Assembly (NCBI GenBank): GCA_007258455.2
Contig: VDFB02139289.1
Location: forward strand, 34,385-98,384
From: Sequoia sempervirens
Taxonomy: Eukaryota; Streptophyta; Pinopsida; Cupressales; Cupressaceae
Length of the DNA stretch: 64,000 nt
Direction of reading: 5' to 3'
Shown in pieces: positions 34,731 to 46,050 of this stretch. Positions within the stretch are counted from its first letter, which is position 1. Every line of letters begins with the position of its first letter. The translations under genes and the position numbers were made by a program. A model generated the notes under the pieces. That model was not told the DNA's origin. It made no database searches and saw only the letters and a list, made by a program, of their open reading frames with translations.

Positions 34731-35801
34731 TTGCAACCAATCCAAACACCTCCAACATCCCTCCCTTTGCCTAATTCACTTTTTCTTAGTGCTCCCCATT
34801 TAACTTCTCATAGTGGGAAGGAGTATGATCTTGTTGAACAACTTAAAAATACTCTTGCAAAGATATCCCTATGGGATAATTCAAAATACTCTTGTAAAGA
34901 TATCCCTACGGGATAATTCAAAATTCACCTAATTACCACACTATGCTTCAAATAGCCTTGCAACAAGTTCCTATCCCTTCTAATGGGAAACCGAATGACA
35001 TAGTAGCCATGATTCAAGGAATAAATGCTGACATTTTTTTCCACCAAAGTGAACTCCCCCCTTTGGAAGTGCAAAAAAAAAATGATTCTTTCATGGTATT
35101 AGTTCAATACAAAAGAATAGGGATAAAGAAAAACCTTGTTGAAAATGCATCAACCCTTAAAGTGTGTAGTGTAAACCTTTTGGATAGGATTTGTGTGGAA
35201 AAATAAAAAAATCAACCTAATTCGTTGTCTATCTATGTATTTAAAATGTAGAAAAAAAACTATTCATGTGACCACTTTACATATTACAGGTGGAATGGCC
35301 ACATTGGAAACACTGATCCATGTTATGCCTCATGATCTCTCATGTAATCTCCTTTTAGCTAGGCTGTGGATTCATGCAATGAATGGTGTACCTTCTAATC
35401 TTTATCATAAAATGAAGTATATTTACAACAACAAAGTTTACACACTCGAAGTTGACCCTAACCCATACAGTTGTTTAAACATTGAGAAAGGAAAGGAAAA
35501 TACTTTAGCAACATTAACACCAGCCACACAAGTAGAACCCATGCAACAAAAATACAATGAAAAACATATTGAGGAAGTTACAAAGCTATTAGATGATGAT
35601 TGGGGTTCTTTAGACTTTGAACCAACATTCATGGGAGAATACAAGATCATCAATAAAGACTTTGAAAAGGGAAAAGAAAAAGTGGTAATACTAACACAAA
35701 ACTCAAAAGACCCCTCAAAAGCATCCACTACAAAAGAAAACACAACATACACAACAAAATTTGATGAAACTGATTACCAACAATCACCGAATCCAAAATA
35801 A
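34731..35801 (+). pseudogene. Protease region of element B
   Basis: The region opens with LVEQLKNTLAKISLWD, a segment seen ahead of the protease in many plant gypsy polyproteins. It then has GINADIFFHQSELPP and the active-site region KKNLVENASTLKVC, where Glu stands for the expected catalytic Asp. The second half is in another frame, shifted near 35200 in an A-rich run: MPHDLSCNLLLARLWIHAMN and GVPSNLYHKMKYI. There the usual hydrophobic-Gly-Arg motif reads LLARLW. A 37-base tandem duplication at 34847-34920 also breaks the frame. It is inactive on both counts. Confidence 0.7.
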
Positions 35802-35954
35802 ATGAAAAAACTTTATGGAAGAGGTTATGAGCTTATGAAACAACTTGGATATAGTGGAAAAGGATGTGGTGCTAGAGAACAAGGCATTTTTGTCCCTATA
35901 GAGCCTAACATGCAAGAAGAAAATCGTGGCCTTGGTTATTATCCTTTCATATAA
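35802..35954 (+). pseudogene. G-patch domain of element B
   Basis: Directly after the protease frame (one TAA between), the sequence reads YELMKQLGYSGKGCGAREQG and, later, EENRGLGYYPF. It has the spaced glycines and aromatic residues of a G-patch, an RNA-binding or helicase-partner motif. G-patches after the protease are known in some retroviruses, and similar sequences occur in plant gypsy polyproteins. One expected Gly-Leu-Gly reads Gly-Cys-Gly. Confidence 0.6.
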
Positions 35955-36064
35955 ATCAACCCTTCAAATAAGCCTTCGATCAACACCAACACTCCTACAA
36001 AAGAATCTTCTAAGCCAAACTTAACAATAGTGCATCCTGAACTAATAGACACTAGTGGTCTTGA

Positions 36065-36500
36065 TTGTTATCCTTTGCAAGAAATGAAACAAAAAATAAA
36101 TCTTCTCTTAATGTCAATGTCATCACGCAAAACACTAATGATTTGAATTTGATGGATTTTACATCCTCTTGTAAAGGAGAGAAAAAAATATCACAATTTA
36201 AAGAGTCTTGCATAGGTATGACAACTAATAATAAGCAAGAGATATCTTTGTCGCAAACTACGGGAACATCCTCTACCATTGATCAAGAAGGTATCTTTTT
36301 GAAACTCCTCCAAGATCATTTGATACCCCTCCCTCCAAGAACATGAAATAAATTCTACTACAAGAGTTCATTTTGTGAATATCATAGAGTTCATGGTCAT
36401 TCTACTAATGAATGTAAGGCTTTAAACAACAAAATTCAACATCTCAAGGAATGTGGTGCTCTTCCTTGTGTTGAAGCACCTAATTTCTATATCTGATACT
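36065..36500 (+). pseudogene. C2HC motif region of element B
   Basis: An open frame (36065-36346, stop, then on) ends in FCEYHRVHGHSTNECKAL (first Cys codon 36374-36376), spacing C-x2-H-x4-H-x4-C. This is like the zinc motif in gag of Tat-type gypsy elements. Here it follows protease and G-patch. The frame ends at about 36495, and RT does not follow. Confidence 0.55.
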
Positions 36501-36535
36501 TATTTTCATCCTATACAGCTCATCCTTGTCCTACA

Positions 36536-37634
36536 CTAAGTGGGGGCAAGGGGTTGGTTAGCCTTGTCCCCGTATGTCACTTGTCATTGTCTCTTTTGGC
36601 TAGTTGGCTTCCTTTCATATACATATAAGAGCAAGCTTGGGATTTGGATGACATGGCTTAAGTAAGCTCGCATGTGACATAGTAACTTTTTTATGACGTA
36701 GCTTATTGGAAACATATGATGTGTCGTAGGGATTTCCAAACAAGCTCTCATGTTTTCTTCTACTTTAAAGCAACTTCTCATAGTAAAGGTGTTAGGAACT
36801 TCTTTAACGTGGGGTATACATCGACACTCATGTTTCATTATGTGATTTCTTTCTTCTTGTGATGCATCCTTTTTTTGGTGGTGTCATTGGGCTTCATTTC
36901 CTCTAAGAGCATGATATTTCTTTGGCTTGTCCTCTCTTGGAGACATTAGACATGATGTTCCCTAATAAGAGACCTTTCACGAACTAAGAAAAATACCTTT
37001 GAACAAACCTTACACTATTTTACATTTACAATATATATTAGTTTCAAACATATGAAGTTTTGCTTACTTCATGGAGCTGCAAGATCATTTTTATGTGGTG
37101 CCTTATCAAAGTTATTAGGAGGTATAACTTTGGTATAGTTTCAGAGGGAAGGCCAGCTGAGGCATGACTTTACCCATAGCCACTTGCATGTGTGTGTGAG
37201 TGCATACCAACCATCAGTGTATGTGTCTCACCTTTTTGGACTTCTCACCAAGTGGACAACCATGAGTTCCATTGAAATAGAGTGAGAATATGCATTCCCA
37301 AACAAGCAACTTAGATTTGACCCACATCATATTGGACAAACGGTTGAAGCTTGATCCACCTCATTTTTATTTTTACTTTTTTTTCTTTCCTTTTAGTTAT
37401 TGACATTGTATGATCACACATCTTCTTTTGCTACAAATCATACACCTTGTGCGTATCCTTTTGTGTTTATGTCGATTTGACTTAGGATCTTTGATCCTGG
37501 GGGATTGACCATCTCCTCAATCTTTGTTATCCTAAGACCATCCACATCGGTACACTTGGACCCCTCTTAAATGTATACTTTAGTGTGAGTTTGAAGCAAT
37601 TCCATCCTCTCACTAAAGTGGGGGCTAGATGGAG
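36536..37634 (+). other. 3' untranslated part of B with two polypurine tracts
   Basis: cactaagtgggggcaagg near 36536 and cactaaagtgggggctag near 37611 are nearly the same tract at the two ends of a 1.07-kb noncoding stretch. The second lies just before the 3' LTR and is the likely primer. Confidence 0.55.
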
Positions 37635-37638
37635 TTAT

Positions 37639-39545
37639 TGAAAAAGTAACCCTTCTACTTTTTCTAGATTGTTTGGGCCCTCCTTAGGACTTTGCCTTGA
37701 TTTAGTGTTGTAATGTGGATAACACATTCATATTAGGACTTGGGCCCTTATGAAATAATGGATTTTAATGGTAACTTTATAAAGTGTTGTGAAGTGTTGT
37801 AACACACTTTCACACTTTTCTAAGGTTTTACCAATTAATAAACCCCTTTTTAATTAATGAGAATTAATCTTTCCTTATTTAAAGTGTTGTAAAGTGTTGT
37901 AACATATTTTCACACTCCTCTCAACTTGTCATTAATAATTGGGATTTATTATTCTTTAATTGGCTCTATTTTGCATCCACGAGCCTCATTTATTACATAT
38001 TTCAAGGATAATCCCTACACCAATCATAAACCAATCATAATTTAGGTGTTTTCTAGCTTGTGTGGCCAATATTTATGGATTTAGGACTCATTTTCCACCT
38101 TGGGTGAATGAGTCCTGCCTATATTTTTGGGTCCAAAACCTATTTTCACACCTTTCTAAGAACCTTTGATGTTTGGTCCCATACATTATTCCAAATGGGA
38201 CTCATTCACCATCTTGGGAAAATGAGTCCCATGTGGCCCAAAATCAAAATTAATTCAATTTTTTTGTTGGATTTTATCCTCCTAGATCTGATGTTGGCTT
38301 CTAGTGTTGTAATTTTGAGAATTCTTGCATAATTAAGTATAAATACAAGTTTCTTTCACTCATTTTACTCCTAGCAATTTGAATGAGTGTCCTTATAGAA
38401 AATTTGAGTTCACAAGTGCATTCAAGGGAAAAATTCTTCATCAATTGTTGGATCAATTCAAGATCCATCATCATGTCAAGGATATCAAGAATCAAGCATG
38501 TTATTGAGTTAGTCTTGTGATGTAGCATTGAAGATCCAAGATCAAGCATTGTTCCACTCTTATTGTGAAGATCAAGATCTACATCCTTCATGGCCATTTC
38601 ATGTTGAGCTGCAAATTTACAGGACATTATCCAAGGTATTATTATCTATGATTCATGTCTTTGTTTCATGTTCCATACCTTCATTTCATTGTGTCATCAT
38701 TCGGTTTAATTACCTACAAGGGGTTTGACCAAGGTAAACCCCTATTCCCTAACAATCAACACCTTTTCTCTCCCTCTCTCTCTCTTTGTGTGATTGCATA
38801 TCTAGTTTCCTTAAAGACTTGAAGATCATTGGAGATTAGGTTACAAGATTTTTGGATTTTTATTCCCATTTTCAAGGTCATAATTTTCACTAAAAGGTCA
38901 TCTACAACCCCAAAATCAAAGTTTTGGATCCAAGAACTAGAGAAATAGGAAGAGCAAACTGAGAAGAGAAAATTCTGACTTTGAATTTCTAGAAAATCCA
39001 AACCAGACTCATTCGCCACTTGTAGGTGTTTTTTGAAGATCTTTGCAGATTTGGATACCCATTTGCTTGAAACTTGCTCCCGTGCAAAAATCTTGAATAG
39101 GGACTAATTCACCCAGAATGGTGAAAGAGTCCCACTAGGTCAAAAGTTAGCAATTTTAGCATTTTCAAAGTTGTTTCCAGTCTTCAAAAATTGTACAGGT
39201 GCACACATTCTATTTTATAGTTCGCTGTGTTGTTTAGTTTGCATTTTTAGGTCATTTAATAAGTCATTGCATAAAATTAGGGTTTTTTATTTCACCTTAC
39301 ATTTCATTGTCTTTTCCAAGTTCAAACTTGGTGGTGAACCCCTTATTATATTAAATTCAGCCCCTAGTATAGCCCTATTGTAGGATCTCTTTCTCTTTTG
39401 CATTCAGATCTCTAGGGTTATCCTTGAGTGGAATATCTTGGAAAGTGGGTGTGAATACTTCATCATTCCCCCATTTTCATTGGTTCCACTTGAATCCTAA
39501 AAACTATCTCTCAACCCTCATCCCTATACCTTAAACCCTACACCA
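37639..39545 (+). repeat. 3' LTR of element B (start and body)
   Basis: Homologous to 29952-31850, including the two long hairpins. The right arm of the hairpin equivalent to 31342-31371 is deleted here, near 39010. At about 39500 the LTR passes into the CT-rich array, as in the 5' copy, but the terminal segment found at 32752-32855 is not seen again. Confidence 0.7.
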
Positions 39546-40115
39546 TCAATCCTCATCCCTATCTATCTCTCTATCTTCCTTCCTTCTCTACTCCCTATCT
39601 AACCTATCCCTATCTACCTATCTCTCTAGCTCTCTCCTCTCTCTCTCAATCTCTCCACCTTCCTCACTCTCTACTTCTCTCAATCACACCTCTCTCTATC
39701 TCACTCCCTAGCTCTCCCCATCTCTCCCTCCTTATCTCTCACTCTCTCTTCCTCCCATCCATGTTATCTCTATACTTCTCTTTATCTAACATATCCCTAT
39801 CTACCTCACTCTCTCGCCCTCCTTCCTCTCTCTCAATCTTCCACCCTCCTTCCCCCTCTCTCACACTCTCTCTCATTCTCTATATCTCACTTCTCCCTCC
39901 CTCCCTCCATCCTTCCCTTCCTCCCCTCTCTATATATATCACCTCTCTCTCTACACTTCTCCTTCACTCCCCTTCTCTACCTTGCCTACCATATACTTTT
40001 CTCTTTATCTCTCTCTCCATATCTACCTCTCCATCCCTCACTTCCTCTCTCTCCCACTATCTCTCCCCTTCCATCTCTACTCTCTATCTCACCATTATCT
40101 CTCCCTCTCTCAGAA
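39545..40115. repeat. CT-rich array B
   Basis: The same type as 31853-32480 and alignable with it, pyrimidine on the plus strand. Confidence 0.85.
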
Positions 40116-41790
40116 TCTCCCAAACCCTACACTAAATATCTTAAACTGTAATCCCTATTCCATATACACTTAACCCTATACCCTCAACCTTTAACACTAT
40201 CCATAAACCCTCAAATCTATACCTTAAACCCTAAACCCTAAACCCTCAACCCTCAACCCTCATCCCGATAACCTATACCCTCAACCTTATACCCTAAACC
40301 CTAAACACTATCCCTCAACCCTATACTTAACCCTAAAACCTACATTCAACCTTGTAGCCTACACACTTCACCATAAACCCAATACCCTCAATCCTATAAC
40401 TTATATCCTAAACCCTAATCTCTATACCCTTGAAACCTTGAACACTATCCCAAAACACTTAGCCCTATACCTTAAACCCTAAACCCTACACCCTCAACCC
40501 TCATCCTTATACCCTAAAACCTTAACATTATCCCTCAAACCATAGCCCTTAACCCTATAATTAAACCGTAATCCGTCCATTCAACCTTATACCTTATACG
40601 CAATATCTTGAACCCTAATCGCTATAGCCTATACAATTAACCCTATACCCTCAACCATGAACACTTTTCCTCAAACCTCAACCCTATACCTTAAACCCTA
40701 AACCCTATACCCTCCACCCTCATCCCTATACTCTATAACTTGAACCTTATAACCTAAACCCTTAAATTATCCCTCAACCATATACTTAAATGTTAAACCC
40801 TACATTCAACCTTGTACCCTAAACCCTCAATCCTAAACCCATTGCCCTCAACCCTATACCCAATATTCTAAACACTAATACCTATACCCTATACACTTAA
40901 CCTTATACCCTCAACCTTGAACACTATCTCTCAACCCTCAACCCTATAACTTCAACCATAAACCCTACACCCTCAACCCTCATCCCTATATCCTCAACCT
41001 TATACTCTAAACCCTAAAAATTATCCCTCAAATCTATACCCTCAACCCTATACTTAAACCCAAAACCCTACACTCTCAACCCTTAACCCTATACAATATA
41101 CCCTCAACCCTATACCCTAAACCCTATACCCTATACCCATTATCCTAAACCCTATCATTATACCATATAAACTTAACTCTATTCCCTCAACCTTGAGAAA
41201 TATCCCTTAACCCTCAACCCTATACCTTAAACCTTAAACCCTACACCTTCAAACCTCATCCCTATACCCTGTACCATAAATTGTATACCATAAACCCTAA
41301 GATTATCCCTCAACCCTATACTTAAATTATAAACCCTACAATCTCAACCCTTAACCCTATACCTTATAACCTAAAATTTATACCCAATATCATAAACCCT
41401 AATCCCTATAACCTATACACTTAACCTTATACCATCAACCCTAAATATTATCCCTCAACCCTCAACCATAAACCTTATAATTAAACCCTAAACCCTAAAT
41501 CCAACCTTGTACCCAATACCCTCAACCCTATATCCAATATTTTAAACCTTAATCCCTATACCCCACACACTTAACATTATACCCACAACCATATACCTTG
41601 AACTACAAAACATTATACCCACAACCCTATACCTTGAACTGTAAACCTTAAACCCTACACCCTGAACCCTAATCCCTATACCATATACCCTCAACCTTCT
41701 ACCTAATATCCTAAACATAATCCCTATACCCTATACACTTAACCCTATAACCTCAACCCTATACCTTAAACACTAAACGTTGCATTTTCA
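40116..41790. repeat. Telomere-like array B with higher-order repeats
   Basis: Degenerate ccctaaa/accctatacc/ccctcaacc monomers over 1.67 kb. Consecutive ccctaaa copies occur near 40225-40250. A landmark of the type attatccctcaacc recurs near 40308, 40527, 40766, 41020, 41302 and 41447, so longer units of about 145-280 bases exist. The monomer resembles the plant telomere repeat but is too degenerate for a functional end. Confidence 0.8.
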
Positions 41791-41805
41791 TCCCTCATAG
41801 GTGGA

Positions 41806-43045
41806 GAGGTGAGAGGGGGAAGGGGGAAAGGGAGAGAGAGAGAGAGGAAAATGATAAATAGAGTAGATATAGAAGGAGAGAGTGAGGGAGAAAAGGGGGA
41901 AAAATGGAGGGAGGGAGAGAGAGGAAGTGATAGAGGATGAGAGAGGGAAGGAGAGTCAGAGATAGGAAAGATAAAGAGTAGATAATGGAGAGAGGGAGGT
42001 GAGAGAGAGGTGAGATAGAGAACAATAGAGAGAGTTTGGTAGGGATTGATAGATGAAGAGGCATGTAGAGAGGGATAGGTGAGATAGAGAGAAGTAGAGA
42101 TACAGATAGAGGGAAGGAGAGAGGGTGGGAGAGAGGGGAGGAAGGAAGCGGTAAAGAGAGATAGGTGAAATAAAAATAATTAGAGAGATAATGGTGATAT
42201 ACAGAGAGAGGAGGGGATAGAATGGTGAGATAGAGAGGAGAGAGTGAGATAGAAAGACATGGAGGGAGGAGAGAGAGAGAGATGGAGGGGGAGAGAGAGA
42301 TAAATAAAGAGAGAGTGACAGAGGGAAAGGTAGGTAGAGAGAAGGGGAGAGGAGATAAAGATAAGTAGGGAATCAAAGGTAGAGAGAGAGAGAGAATGGT
42401 GAGATAGAGACAAGAGGGTGAGAGAGAAAGATGGGGAGGGAGGAGAGAAAGAGAGGGAGAGAGAGAGTGATGGAGGGAAAGGTAGGTAGAAATATGGGGA
42501 GAGGAGATAAAGATAAGTAGAGAGGGAAGCAAAGGTAGAGAGAGAGATGGGAGTGATGGATGGAGATGTAGGTAGAGAGGGATTAGGGATATAGAGAGTA
42601 GAGAGGGAAGGAGAGGGAGAGGTATGGATGGAGAGAGTGGGAGGTGAGAGAGAGGTGAGATAGAGAGAAATAGAGAGAGTGGTAGGAAGTGATGGATGGA
42701 GAGGTAGGTAGAGAGGGAGGGAGAGGTAGGGAGAGTGAGAGGTGAGATAGAGATAAAAAGAGAGAGTGATGGAGGGAGAGAGGATATAAAGATAAGTAGA
42801 GACGGAAGGAGAGGTAGAGAGAGAGGAGATATAGAGAGAAGTAGAGAGGGAATGAGGGAGGGAGGGAGAGAGGTGAGATAGCAAGGTGTACAAAGAGTGG
42901 TAGGGTGTGATGGATGGAGATGTAGGTAGATAGATGGATTGGGAGAGAGAGAGAGAGTAGATAGTGAAGACGAGAGGGAGAGAAGTATGGTGGGAGAGAG
43001 GGGGAGGTGAGAGAGAGGTGTGAGAGAGGTAAGATAGAGAGAAAT
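41806..43045. repeat. GA-rich array, left part
   Basis: Imperfect gagaga, ggtaggtagagaggga and gtgatggatgga motifs, purine on the plus strand, with looser units near 100 bases. The mirror-image strand bias of the CT arrays. It is interrupted at 43046 by A2 and resumes at 47405. Confidence 0.85.
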
Positions 43046-43710
43046 TGGTGTAGGAGCACCTACACCTTGTTAACAAAAATTTGAATGCTTGAACACTTTT
43101 TAGGTGATTAGTGGGTAAATATAGGTGTCTGTTTAGTTTAATTATGTTAAATATGGTATAAAGACCATTCTCTATGTAATTGGGTGATTTGGAGTCCTAG
43201 GTATCAAATTAGGTAAAGTTGCACAAAATGCAAAACAAGAGTTGTTAAGCAAAATTGAAAAAAAGTGCAATTTTCAAGAATGTGAAAGGTCATTAGATTT
43301 AAAAATAGTTAGAGGAATTTGGTGGTTAGTTTCTATTTGAAAAATTTATTTAAATCCATCAAAGGCTTGAACTAGATTTGGTGGAAGAATGTGTTGAAAC
43401 TTCAAAGCAATAACAATGCTTATTTTTGCATATTTTCTATGTTTTCAGAACTTCTTTGTAATTGTACAAACTCGTACACATAACAAATGCTCTAAAATTA
43501 TTTGTGTCTTGTTGAGAGTCTTAAAATGTGTTTGTTTGGCCATTGTATGGCCTTCTTGAAAATATTGGTCCATTTGTTGATTTTTGAAGGCTAGAAGCCT
43601 ATTGGTGTTGTCTTGGGACAAGTTTGAGAGAATTGAGTTGTGAAGGTTGTTTCCTTGGTTATACCTAATCAAATTGATTTTGGTAGTGAGTATCAACCAC
43701 CTTGCTTGCA
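43046..43710 (+). repeat. 5' LTR of A2, internally deleted
   Basis: Begins TGGTGTAGG and ends TTGCTTGCA. Compared with the 3' LTR it lacks about 690 bases (equivalent of about 46507-47198) at a junction near 43503-43510. The start forms a hairpin GGTGTAGG-agca-CCTACACC (43047-43066). Confidence 0.85.
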
Positions 43711-43715
43711 TCAAG

Positions 43716-43728
43716 TGGTATCATAGCT
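43716..43728 (+). other. Primer-binding site of A2
   Basis: tggtatcatagct, diverged from the initiator-tRNA-Met site and close to that of A1. Confidence 0.65.
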
Positions 43729-43798
43729 AAAGGAAAAGGTCTCTTTGATTGCATTTTCCAAGTTTGAAGATAGAAGGTGAGAAGACAAGTTTGAGAAG

Positions 43799-45007
43799 AT
43801 GCCTTTGAAGGGTGTTGGTGCTACAAGAGAGTTAAAAGATCTGAAAGAGAAGCATGCTAAGCTTTTGGAGTCACATAATGTAGTGTTGGCAAGGCTTGCT
43901 ACCTTGGAGAAAAAAAAGAGAAGAGATGAGAATGAAGAAATTGAAACAAAATAATATGATGAATAATATGAAGATGTTGATGAAGAATTGGACCTTGAAG
44001 ATCAGAGGATGGTGAATATTCTCAAAGCAATGAAAGGTGATTCTTATAAGGTAAAAGTAGATCTTCTTGTGTATGGTGGTAATTTAAATGAAGAAGAGTT
44101 GCTTGATTGGATTGTTGCTATGGATAACTACTTTGAAAGTGAAGAAATTTTGGATGAGAAGATGGTGAAGGTGGAAAAAAAAAAACTCAAAGGACATGCT
44201 CTTCTATGGTGAGACTATGAACAAAAAGAGAGGAGAAAACAAGGAAAATCAAGGATTACTTCATGGGACAAGATGGTGCAAAAGTTGAAAGGTAAGTTAC
44301 TTCCAAAGGATTATGAAGTTCAACTATATAAGAAGTTGCAAGGATTGAAACAAAAAGATCTTGATGTCAAGTCATACACTAGTGAATTTTACAAATTAAG
44401 CATAAGGTCGAGAAGGGATGAGGATGAGGATGAAAAGTTGGCTAGGTATCTAGGTGGTTTGTGATTTCATATACAAGATGAACTTGGCATTGTTAACCCA
44501 AAGTATGTTGAGGAATGTTTCCAATTAGCAATCAGGGTGGAGGAAAAGCTTAAAAGAAGGTAAGAAAAATCAGTGAGAGGAAAAGGTGTTATTGGTACAA
44601 GAGGGAGAGGAACCATCTCTACACCAAAGCAGTCATTGGAAGAACAAGGAGAAAACAAAGGTAAAGGGGAAGGTTTTGATACTAGAGGAGGTTTAAAAGG
44701 TAGGGGTAGATTCAATGGTGGAAGAGATTCTAATGAGTTTTTAAGGAGGTGTTATCATTGCAATGAATATGGTCATCCTACATGGAAATGTCCTGAAAAG
44801 GATGGTAGTTCATCAAGTGGGCACAAGATAATTGATAAGAGAGCACAAATCATTCATGAAGAAGAATGTGAGAGTAATCATTATACAAGTTTGAGAGCTA
44901 CTCCTGAAATAGGGGAAATTATGATGATGAGGAAGATAGAATTGAAAGCAGCCAAGGATGTGGAACCATTGCAAAGAAAAATCCTCTTCAAGATTACATG
45001 TAAGTGA
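43799..45007 (+). pseudogene. Gag of A2
   Basis: A single frame from ATG 43799-43801 (MPLKGVGATRELKDLKEKHA). It holds a coiled-coil start, then the core VDLLVYGGNLNEEELLDWIV and QLYKKLQGLKQKDLDVKSYT, a basic Gly-rich stretch, and an intact knuckle CYHCNEYGHPTWKC (about 44752-44793). Stops: TAA twice near 43953-43967, TGA near 44210 (Trp in A1) and near 44462 (Arg in A1), and TAA near 44564. No frameshift is needed. At the site where A1 has TAG, A2 keeps CAG (GAT-CAG-AGG, near 44000). Confidence 0.85.
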
Positions 45008-45300
45008 AAGAATAAGGTATGTAGATTCATCATTGATTATGGTTCAATAGAGAATATGGTGTTTAGTGAGATGGTGAACAAGTTAATTTTGCAAAGATTT
45101 CCCATGAATTTCCTTATAAAGTGTCATGGTTGAGTGATGGGTAGTCCTTGTTGGTTAATGAAAAGGTTGTTGTTGAGTTTCAAATTGGGGGTTATAAAGA
45201 CATTGTAGCTTGTGATATCCTTCCCATGGATTGTTGTCACCTACTCTTAGGTAGACCTTGGCAATATGATAGGTGAGCCTTGTATGGTGGCAAAGAGAAC
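45008..45300 (+). pseudogene. Protease of A2
   Basis: Active-site region CRFIIDYGSIENMVFSEMVN, with the Asp codon at 45035-45037; the usual D-S-G reads D-Y-G. The C-terminal half is in a second frame: CDILPMDCCHLLLGRPWQYD (to about 45270), with the conserved LLLGRPW motif, as in many plant gypsy proteases. A frameshift lies between about 45040 and 45200. Confidence 0.75.
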
Positions 45301-46050
45301 ACCTATACAATAATGAAGGATGGGTGTAGGTTTGTTTTGACTCCTTTGGTGGAAGATGAAAAGGGTAAAGAAAAAATAATCATGTGTGGGTAAAAGGAAA
45401 TTTTTGAAGTTGGGAAAGAAGACAAAAAGACACATGTTGTAGTCATTCCAATACATGAAAATGCTCTGATAGCTAGTAAGAAGGAAGATTTAGGTCTGTT
45501 GATAGTGAATTTGAATAAGAATGTTATGGTAGGATCCATTTTGTTTCCTTTTTTTTTGAGAGTAAGGGTGGAAAGAAAGTAAACTTTTCAGGCACAATAA
45601 GGTATGATTCTAATAGTACAGTGGTTGATAAATCTACTAATACAAAGGTCCAAAAGGCCAACAAAATGGCAAGGCTAATGATAGGGATGCAGGGACAGAA
45701 TGGACAAGGGAGTAAGGGAACTTGCAAGTATGGAGATGAGGTAAGGGTAAAGTTAGTTCAAGAAGACTTTGAAAAAAAAAAATTGTGGATGGGAAGGCAG
45801 AGATACAAACAAGGTTAGAACAAGGGATTGGTAAAGGGCAGGGAGCAGGATTGATGATAGAGATAAGGGCACATTTGAGTGCAAACAATGTCAAGAATGA
45901 TGAAGAAGCAGGGTAGATAATGAAGACTCAGTATGTGGACCAATGGAAGGTGTTTTCATATAAAAAATAACATGGATAAAATGTGGAGCATGGAAGAATA
46001 GAGACAAGGCACAACTCTTGTGGCAAGAGTTATTTTTCTATGGGGGTGTA
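45301..46050 (+). other. 3' interior of A2, no pol
   Basis: A short readable tail after the protease (KENTYTIMKDGCRFVLTPL) and then A/G-rich sequence without domains. RT, RNase H and integrase are absent. Confidence 0.6.

Larger units (their letters stand above)
29952..39545 (+). mobile_element. Element B: Ty3/gypsy-type derivative without RT or integrase
   Basis: The 5' LTR (29952 to about 32855) and the start of the 3' LTR (37639 onward) are clear homologs, both beginning TGAAAAAGT. Between them lie an acidic repeat ORF, protease, G-patch, C2HC motif and polypurine tracts. No reverse transcriptase, RNase H or integrase is found, so it would depend on other elements to move. The 3' LTR runs into CT-rich and telomere-like arrays and its end is not found. 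Confidence 0.7.

Noticed and set aside
33460..36500. A host gene
   Set aside because: It is bounded by a homologous LTR pair, a possible PBS and a PPT and contains protease and G-patch parts, so it belongs to element B.
30394..39115. CRISPR array from the regularly recurring hairpins
   Set aside because: Spacing is irregular, there are no unique spacers of constant length, and the context is a plant LTR element.
39761..40173. Ser/Leu/Pro-rich open frames
   Set aside because: Same CT-rich array effect.
40116..41790. A true chromosome end
   Set aside because: The ccctaaa-type repeats are degenerate, mixed with other variants, and flanked on both sides by ordinary repeats and transposons.
41795..43076. 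Overlapping minus-strand frames up to 298 codons
   Set aside because: They are the complement of the GA-rich array, with low-complexity translation in several frames at once.
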